Assembly (NCBI RefSeq): GCF_000208865.1
Contig: NC_018389.1
Coordinates: 744,001 to 808,000 of the forward strand
Source: Neospora caninum Liverpool
Taxonomy: Eukaryota; Apicomplexa; Conoidasida; Eucoccidiorida; Sarcocystidae
DNA length: 64,000 nt
Direction of reading: 5' to 3'
This document shows positions 62,462-64,000 of this stretch, in pieces. The position numbers and the translations under genes are program-made. Below the pieces are notes generated by a model. The model was not told the DNA's origin and made no database searches. It worked only from the letters and a program-made list of their open reading frames with translations. Each line of letters starts with the position of its first letter. The first letter of the stretch is position 1.

Positions 62462-63362
62462 GGTGTCTCTGTCCTCCGGTTACGAGGGCAACGAGAAGTG
62501 GAATCCCTCTCTCTCGGAAACAGGAAAAAGGAGAACCGGTCAGGAACCAGAGTCAGCGGAGCCCCTCGACATTTTTCTACCCACCCGGCTGAGAGAAGAC
62601 GGCCTCTCAGCTAGGAATCTAGGACGCTGGCGGCTTTGCTGCTGACACGCGCGTCATGTGTACAGACAGAGAGACTCACGAGGATAGAGCGGTGCACTTT
62701 GGTGGTCATGCTTGGACAGATCGCATTCAGTCGAGTGTCAGGGCCTCTGCCGGTTCTGACAATACAGAGAGAAGATGGCCCGGGAAAGCGGCATGCATCA
62801 ACGCCGAGTACACTGAAGCGGGGGGTAGGGCTCCTCGCGCACTTGAAGATGTGCTTTCGGTTGCACTTTATGACGCATAAAAGAAGACCACAAGCGAAGA
62901 AAGGAGAGAGACCACAGGGAAATGGAAAGCCGCCGCATGCACTTGTAAGGCAGCAAAACAGAGTGAGAAGCGAGGAGACAAGGTGGGAGAAAAACAAAGC
63001 GACCGCGACAGAGAGGCTAAGAGGCAAGACACAGAGTGTCGCGGTGAGAGCGTATCGAAAGATGCGGAGAGCCGAAAGCGTCTCAGATTGACGAATAAAT
63101 GGACAGCAAGGCTTTTGTCCTGCCGGTGAGACCAGCGAACAGAGCCGCCCCTTCTCGACTCAAAAATATGTCGATCAGACGCTGGCGGGCGGTAGCAGCG
63201 AGCGACGCCCCTCCCAGCGTTGCCCCGGTGTGGAGAGTCTTGACAGAAACTCGGGCCAAGCATGCAACTCAAGCGTGAACCCGTGTTGTGTTGACTGGAT
63301 TGAGAAAAGATTAACTTGAGAAAAATGCCGGAATGCGGCAGAGAGAGGAGCCATATCAATTT
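62462..63362. promoter_or_regulatory. Upstream region of the tubulin acetyltransferase gene
   Basis: About 0.9 kb between two minus-strand genes. It is purine-rich on the plus strand (CT-rich in the sense of the downstream gene), like the other leaders here. No coding exon is seen. Confidence 0.45.
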
Positions 63363-64000
63363 TCATGGCTGTCCTCCGGATTCGACGCCCCCCAGCAGCC
63401 GATACACAAGACAGACCTCAAGTTCCGCGAGTCTCGTGCGGAGAGCGACGAGCGGTACAGCTGAAACCGGCTCTTCTCCGCAAGAACGGCGAAACGCAGA
63501 ATCTCTCCACCAGCGGAGCAGTGGAGAGATTGGAATTCGGATCTTGGTGGAGGAAACGAACTGGGAGAAGACAAGCAGGGAAAACAGCCCGCCAGAGCGT
63601 CGTGGCTGCTGAGACACTGCGCAAAGCCGGGCCAGCGAAAAGATGCTCGAGGGTGTCTTGCAAAGGCGGAGCGCGTCGTTCATTGGAACTACCAGTGTTG
63701 CGAAAAAGCCGAACCGTCAGCTGTCGAATCCTTCCACGGTGAAAACGCCGATCACTCCGGTTTCGTTCAACTATCGGTCAAGCAGGCTACGTCGAAAGCG
63801 AGAGCAACGCACTCCTGGGTTCCGGCAAAGTTGCTGGAACCCCAACATGGCAGGAAAGAACCGTACCTGCTTGCAGTTCATCCGGCGAAGCTTCTTCTCG
63901 TGCACGAGAAAAAAGTACGTGGACAAGGTTTTCCCGGTGTGAGAGAGCGAAAAACAGAGTGAAAAAAGAGGGCCGGCAGTCGTGGACGGAAGGGGTCGCC
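63363..64000 (-). CDS. Unidentified gene, last two exons (5' part outside the window)
   Basis: Two minus-strand exons, about 64000-63867 and 63688-63363 (TGA), join in phase across a 178-base GT..AG intron. The donor context is GCAG|GTACGG and the acceptor is CACTGGTAG. The upstream exon is open to the window edge and contains ENLVHVLFSRAREEASPDEL. The terminal exon contains LLVFSQFVSSTKIRI, LLRWWRDSAFRR and VALRTRLAELEVCLVYRLL, a possible amphipathic helix near the end. No family is recognised. It lies in tandem upstream of the tubulin acetyltransferase gene. Confidence 0.5.

Overview
The window looks like nuclear DNA of a coccidian apicomplexan parasite, most likely Toxoplasma gondii or a close relative such as Hammondia or Neospora. 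The evidence is many introns with GT..AG borders and long pyrimidine tracts, GC-rich third codon positions, CT-rich leaders, many (TA)n, (TATC)n and (TATG)n microsatellites, frequent GCATGC words, very long disordered insertions inside conserved proteins, and parasite-style secreted proteins without bacterial or human-like relatives. The species is inferred from style, not from a database match. There are no operons, CRISPR arrays, rRNA genes or clear tRNA genes.

Layout, left to right. 1-2365 (+): 3' part of a SET-domain lysine methyltransferase of the SETD3/SETD6/Rubisco-LSMT type. 5257-7383 (+): intronless NOC4 ribosome-biogenesis gene. 8673-13955 (-): eight small exons that join in phase into an RNase PH-fold exosome subunit, best matched to MTR3/EXOSC6. 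15913-20859 (+): seven exons for a 910-residue protein with two membrane segments and no recognised family. 23619-24449 (-): a secreted, Pro/Gly-rich one-TM protein of dense-granule type. 25499-25967 (-): a tentative 94-residue gene. 27625-35172 (+): a bestrophin-like channel with a very long disordered tail. 35390-36606 (+): coding-like tract not resolved. 39853-57881 (+): an 18-exon, 2962-residue GCN2-like protein (RWD, kinase-like, HisRS-like). 59471-62461 (-): alpha-tubulin N-acetyltransferase. 63363-64000 (-): last two exons of an unidentified gene running off the right edge.

The genes are independent housekeeping or parasite-specific units: rRNA processing and RNA decay (NOC4, exosome subunit), protein and tubulin modification (SET protein, ATAT), stress sensing (GCN2-like), anion transport (bestrophin-like) and probable secretion. 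Exon joins were worked out by hand from splice-site motifs and phase; each full multi-exon model sums to a whole number of codons.

The most unusual object is the GCN2-like gene. Its single kinase domain sits where the active eIF2-alpha kinase should be, but it lacks the glycine-rich loop, the alpha-C glutamate and the HRD catalytic aspartate, while keeping the VAIK lysine, the DFG and APE motifs and a full HisRS-like region. This predicts a GCN2-shaped pseudokinase.
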